DNA from: Ficedula albicollis
Taxonomy: Eukaryota; Chordata; Aves; Passeriformes; Muscicapidae
Direction of reading: 5' to 3'
Length of the DNA stretch: 64,000 bases
NCBI RefSeq assembly: GCF_000247815.1
Contig: NC_021677.1
Span: forward strand, 11,020,803-11,084,802
Each line of letters opens with the position of its first letter. The stretch's first letter is position 1. The notes under the pieces were generated by a model. That model was not told where the DNA came from, did no database searches, and worked only from the letters and a program-made list of their open reading frames with translations. This document shows, piece by piece, positions 26,371 to 64,000 of this stretch. Position numbers and translations under genes: made by a program.

Positions 26371-27635
26371 ATGGGGAGGGTTGATAAGGCGTGCAAAATG
26401 GGAGAGGATGCAAAGGGCACTGCCAGAGCCCTTTGATGGTTTGATGCCAGGTGATGGTTGCTGGTGTTGAACAATCCATTACCTGGCATGGCAGGAGCCA
26501 GCAGGTAGTGAGCTGGGCTCAGGAGGAGGGCTGGCTTCAGGAGTTAGCAGCTATTAAAACTCTAGTCCGTGTTTTCTCCAGCTCACCAGTTTCACAACCT
26601 CTGTCTGCTGTTTGCTTCCCTCCTGTTTTGGGGGATCACCATGTGCTAATTAAGCTGTTTGTGTGGCTGAACTGGATTAGTGAAATGTTAATCTTTGTTA
26701 ACCCTTTCTTTATTCTCTGTTTATTTATTTTTAATCCTTATTGTTTCACTGATCCTATTTTGAGTGGGATGCTACAGGGGGTGTTTTTTTCCTATGACAA
26801 AGAAATTCTGAGATGCTCTGTTTTACTGTCATTCCCCTGTTGGATGCAGTGCCAGGGCTGCACTAAACTGGTGCTTGTGGGTTTGTGCTGTGACTGGTGA
26901 AATAATATTTCTTGTGCTTCCATTATACTATTTACATTGCCAAATGCAATGGGATTCTTGCTGTTTTGAAGGTTTGATGTTGGCCTGAAACTTCCTGAAA
27001 TATTGCTGGGTGTTTTATGAATTTTGTATGTCGTTTGATGTTTCCTGACAAATAATCTTATAGTTGTAGCTGTTTGATCATTTAAGTCCAAGATAGTTGC
27101 AACTTTGCAGTGTGGGACAGTTTGCATCTTGATTTTTGTGGAGCTTTTCCTCTGATACAATAAACACCTGAGTGGTTAATGTGTATGTGAGAAACATTGA
27201 AAGATCTCTTTAGTCTTCAGCAGGCAATACCATGTTTCATTGAAAAACCCCAAGTTTCCCTTTTGCATGGAATTTGTATAAAACAAAGAAATTATAGATA
27301 AATAATTTCTGAAGACCTCTTTACTGTAACTTAGATAAGGAAAGTATTTTCTAGCCATTACTTCTGCTGAGGGAGAGAAACCATGTGAAAAGCATGATAT
27401 GAGGATAGCAGTCCTTTGATAACTGTTAAGTGTGGGGACTTGCTCTCAGTGTAAAGTTATGACACACATCATATTTTTATGAGTTTATCTCCTTTTATGC
27501 CTTCATTTTCTCAGTTGTAGAATACAACTGTCCATTTCTGCTGGTGAGTTGGTCTCTTGCACTTGCTGAAATTGCTCTTCACTCTTTTTATCAAAACCGT
27601 TTCAATTATTCCTGAATTAATCAGCTAACTGAAGG
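26371..27635. other. Presumed DENND5A intron 1, no feature recognised
   Basis: A 149-codon + strand ORF at 26451-26900 has no domain I recognise and may extend from repeat-derived sequence next to the LTR-like fragment. Nothing else is supported. Confidence 0.35.
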
Positions 27636-27786
27636 AATCCAAGGTTAGCTCAATTGGTTAGAGCATGGTGCTAATAACATGAAGGTTGTGGTTTGGTCCC
27701 TGTATGGCCATTTACTTAAGAGTTGGACTCAATGATCCTTGTGGGCCCTTTCCAACTCAGAATATCCTTTTTATTCTGTGTCTGTA
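27636..27786 (+). mobile_element. tRNA-Ile-headed SINE with CR1-like tail (TguSINE1 type)
   Basis: The head at about 27636-27710 resembles tRNA-Ile(AAU). It has a box A, TAGCTCAATTGG, at 27646-27657, an anticodon-loop AAT at 27673-27675 and a degenerate box B, GGTTTGGTCC, at 27690-27699. It is followed by a CR1-type 3' end, GTTGGACTCAATGATCCTTG near 27722 and CCCTTTCCAACTCAGAATAT near 27747. A tRNA-Ile head joined to a CR1 tail is the structure described for the passerine TguSINE1 family, which CR1 machinery mobilises. The mutated box B and acceptor arm argue against a working tRNA gene. Confidence 0.75.
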
Positions 27787-30425
27787 ATTCACAGAGACAG
27801 ATCTCTGAGTTATTTTTGCTGCTGGAGATGTGTTGCAGTTGGTGTTTTCCTGTAGCAGGGTGTCTGTTTTTGAGGCTGATAGTAAATTTAGAGCTGATTG
27901 CTTTTTGCTTCTGGATGTAAGTAACTATTATTTGTGCATTTTCCCCCTCCCCACTGCTGATAGCTGTCTAGTGACAATCACTAGAGAGGAGAGAAGGGAA
28001 TGGAAATACTGGTGCTCAGGTTCCCATTGCTTGCACTGGCAAGAAAACAGGATATCCAGTGTCCTGGAGTTGCACAGATCACCTGGGCTGAACTTTTCCC
28101 ATGTTGGTGAGCTGTCCCTTGACATTCCCTGCCTCGTTTCAATCAGCATCTTTGGAAGCCAGCATGGCCCAGGCTGAAGGTCCAGTGGTTTGTGGCATTC
28201 AGGTGTGAAGGCTCTCCCAAAAGAGCTGCCTGGAGATGGGAACCTGTGCTGCTGTGGAAGGGAAAAGGAGCATCCTGCTGAGCTGGCAGCCAGCATTCCA
28301 GCAGGGCAGTGGAGGGAGAGAAGGATGCTGCAGGGGCTGTGCAACAGCTGAGTGCTTGATGGATGGCAGCAAGGCATGTGAGGGTTGCCTTATGTTCCTG
28401 TCTGAATCAGGACTCAGTGGTTTCCAGAAATCAATTTTAGTCCTTTCATTAAATTACAGACAGACTCCAGCTCTAAAAGATTTAAGTGTGTGTTGGTGAG
28501 AATGCCTCTTGGGAGATGGTGCAAGGCTTCTTTAAATAAGTAAACATCCATTCAGTGTTTTATAAGGTTTGGGGTTTTTTTTCATCATAAGGGAACAGCA
28601 GCATCATGTATTTTGCAGTGTTAATAATCTTAATGAAAAGGTCTTCAAGTCACAGATTTATCTTTTTCATTTCAAAGCATGTGCAGCCTTGCACATAGGT
28701 GAACTCTGTGTGGTTTCCAAGTTCAGGAAAAATTTTGCCCTTCATGTTTTTTGTCTCCTCTACATATGTGGAAGATAAAAAAAAAAAAGCAAAAAACCAG
28801 CCAAGGAACAAAACAGCTTAGTACATGTCTGAGGTTTTTCCTCAATTATCTAAAAGTTGACATTACATCATCTGCACAGATGTAAATATAGAAAATAGTA
28901 GGTGTGTTAAATCTCCTGACATACTTTTAGAAGCTTTTTACAGAGGACTGACTTCACTTGAATGTATGTTTGTGTCAGTAGAGATGTGGCATTATGTCCA
29001 TTTTTCTTTGTGGGAGATTGAAAGTTTCTTTAAATGCTTGTTTTCATCTTTTATTATTGTTTTAGCTGTGGAAATGCTGTTATCTTTTCTGTCTTTGGCT
29101 CTACTCTTTCACAAGATGGTTATAATTCAGTGGAGTTGTATCCTGGTTTTTCCTAACTATTCCTTTCTGTATGTGTGTCAGATTTTCCCAAATATGCATT
29201 TTTTTCTTTCTGAACAATATTATTGAATTATATTGTTGAACTGATTTGTATGAAAATTAGCTGAGCTGTTGATTTTTTCAGACAAGTAATAAAAGCAATG
29301 CCTCCTTCAATTCCAGTGCTAAACCCTAGAGAATTAGCAAAATGGATGTATTTTGGGTGTTGTGAGACCTGTCCTAGGTCCTGATTCAGGGTAAGTTCCC
29401 TGTCTGAGAGAATACCTAAGACTTAAAGAAAATCCACAGTTACCAGTCTTCTCATCTGTCAAAGGACTTGTTAAGCATTCACTGGAAATTCTGTTTGGTT
29501 TGGTGTAATGTGTTTGTTAGGTTCTGTATTGTGCAGAGACAGTGCTGTAACCATCTCTGTCTGTGGCTACTTAGTGGAAGTAAGTGTTGCGCCAAGATTC
29601 TGACTTGGCTTTGAAATTGAACTTCAAATATTGCTCTAAAAGTACAAAACAAACCCAACCAATTCTGAAATCAATTTCTATTGCCATGTAATTGCTGCGT
29701 GTAAGAAAACAAGAGAGGAGTTGGAGTGTGTTTTCTCTTTTGCAGGTGTTGCTGAAATAGTTCTGTTTATTTAAAGCGTATGATTTCATGCAATTGTGCC
29801 TGATTGTTAGTGCAGCTGTCAACAGCTGCATGCTCATTTAGCTAATTGCATTCTAGCAATATAGCTAAGCTTATTTTAAGATACGCAGTTGTACGTTTTT
29901 GTTTTTTTAAAGCAACTGCTCACACTCTGAATATTTACTGCAGAAAGTTCTGTGCTATCACAATGAACTGGCATTGCTCTAGAGGAAATTTAAGGGCTTC
30001 TACAGGAGCCCTTCAGTCAATTTGGTGTGTGGACAGCACCTGTGGAAGGTTGGACCATGCCACTTAAATTCATTCAGTTCTAAAGGCCTTGAAATGGTCT
30101 TGTCCTTGGGATCAGTTTTGTCATCTGCTCTTTGGGAATATTTTGTAGTTAGCACGTGAAACTTTAATTTCACAAACAGCTTGTTCCTATTGCATCAGTA
30201 TTCTGGTTGTGTGTACAGGAACATTGAGCTTCTCTTACATACTGATCATCTCCTTCTAGAAATATATCAGTAAAATGAGAAATTTGTGTAAGTTGTATAT
30301 GTACAAACAGCATATTAGGAGAGTAGACTGTCATGCATGCTAATTCTGGATATTTGTGTGGTTTTTACTGTTGCAGTCAACAGTATGAAATGTATAATGC
30401 AGTGTTGTTTTTATTTGTTATATAG
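27787..30425. other. Presumed DENND5A intron 1, 3' part
   Basis: AT-rich intron with a locally GC-richer patch at about 28000-28400, where overlapping ORFs on both strands lack any recognisable domain. The end is a proper acceptor, TTATATAG at 30418-30425, before exon 2. Confidence 0.45.

Positions 30426-64000
<33,575 letters not shown>

Noticed and set aside
27636..27710. Functional tRNA-Ile gene
   Set aside because: Box B and stem positions are mutated, no clean terminator follows, and it runs straight into a CR1-like tail. It is a SINE head.

Overview
The window is vertebrate nuclear DNA, almost certainly from a bird and most likely a songbird (passerine). It has long AT-rich introns with consensus GT-AG exons, several CR1 LINE relics, and a SINE-like copy with a tRNA-Ile head and a CR1-like tail, the structure of the passerine TguSINE1 family. 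I see no bacterial, phage, CRISPR or operon features.

The only gene I can establish is DENND5A (Rab6IP1) on the + strand. Fourteen coding exons between 30426 and 62806 join without any frame break into 875 complete codons. They cover about residues 37-912 of a protein of roughly 1,287 residues: the end of the N-terminal leader, the uDENN, cDENN and dDENN modules, the basic linker, and most of the first RUN domain. The rest (end of RUN1, PLAT, RUN2) lies beyond the right edge. A further in-frame candidate exon starts at 63916 and runs off the window.

Layout. 1-3583: no recognised exon. 3584-8185: a 55-bp tandem repeat, then a 2,249-bp tandem duplication, each copy holding a decayed CR1 reverse-transcriptase fragment. 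8186-9954: nothing recognised. 9955-10505: a CR1 3' end with a smaller CR1 end nested in it. 10490-11760: a CpG island with a perfect CRE, interrupted by 699 consecutive G residues that are almost certainly an assembly or sequencing artefact. This is the expected place for the DENND5A promoter and the missing first coding exon. 13260-13560: a second, smaller CpG island, whose 3' edge is caught in an 876-bp tandem duplication that also splits a minus-strand CR1. 15.5-30.4 kb: the rest of the presumed intron 1, with a TA microsatellite, an LTR-like fragment and the tRNA-Ile SINE. 30.4-64 kb: the DENND5A exons, with many short tandem duplications in the introns (63, 73, 98, 152 and 320 bp).

Nothing here looks like a new multi-gene system. 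The points most worth following are the G-tract that hides exon 1, the candidate extra RUN1 exon at the right edge, a coding-like ORF of unknown origin in intron 7, and the unusual density of tandem duplications, some of which may be assembly errors.
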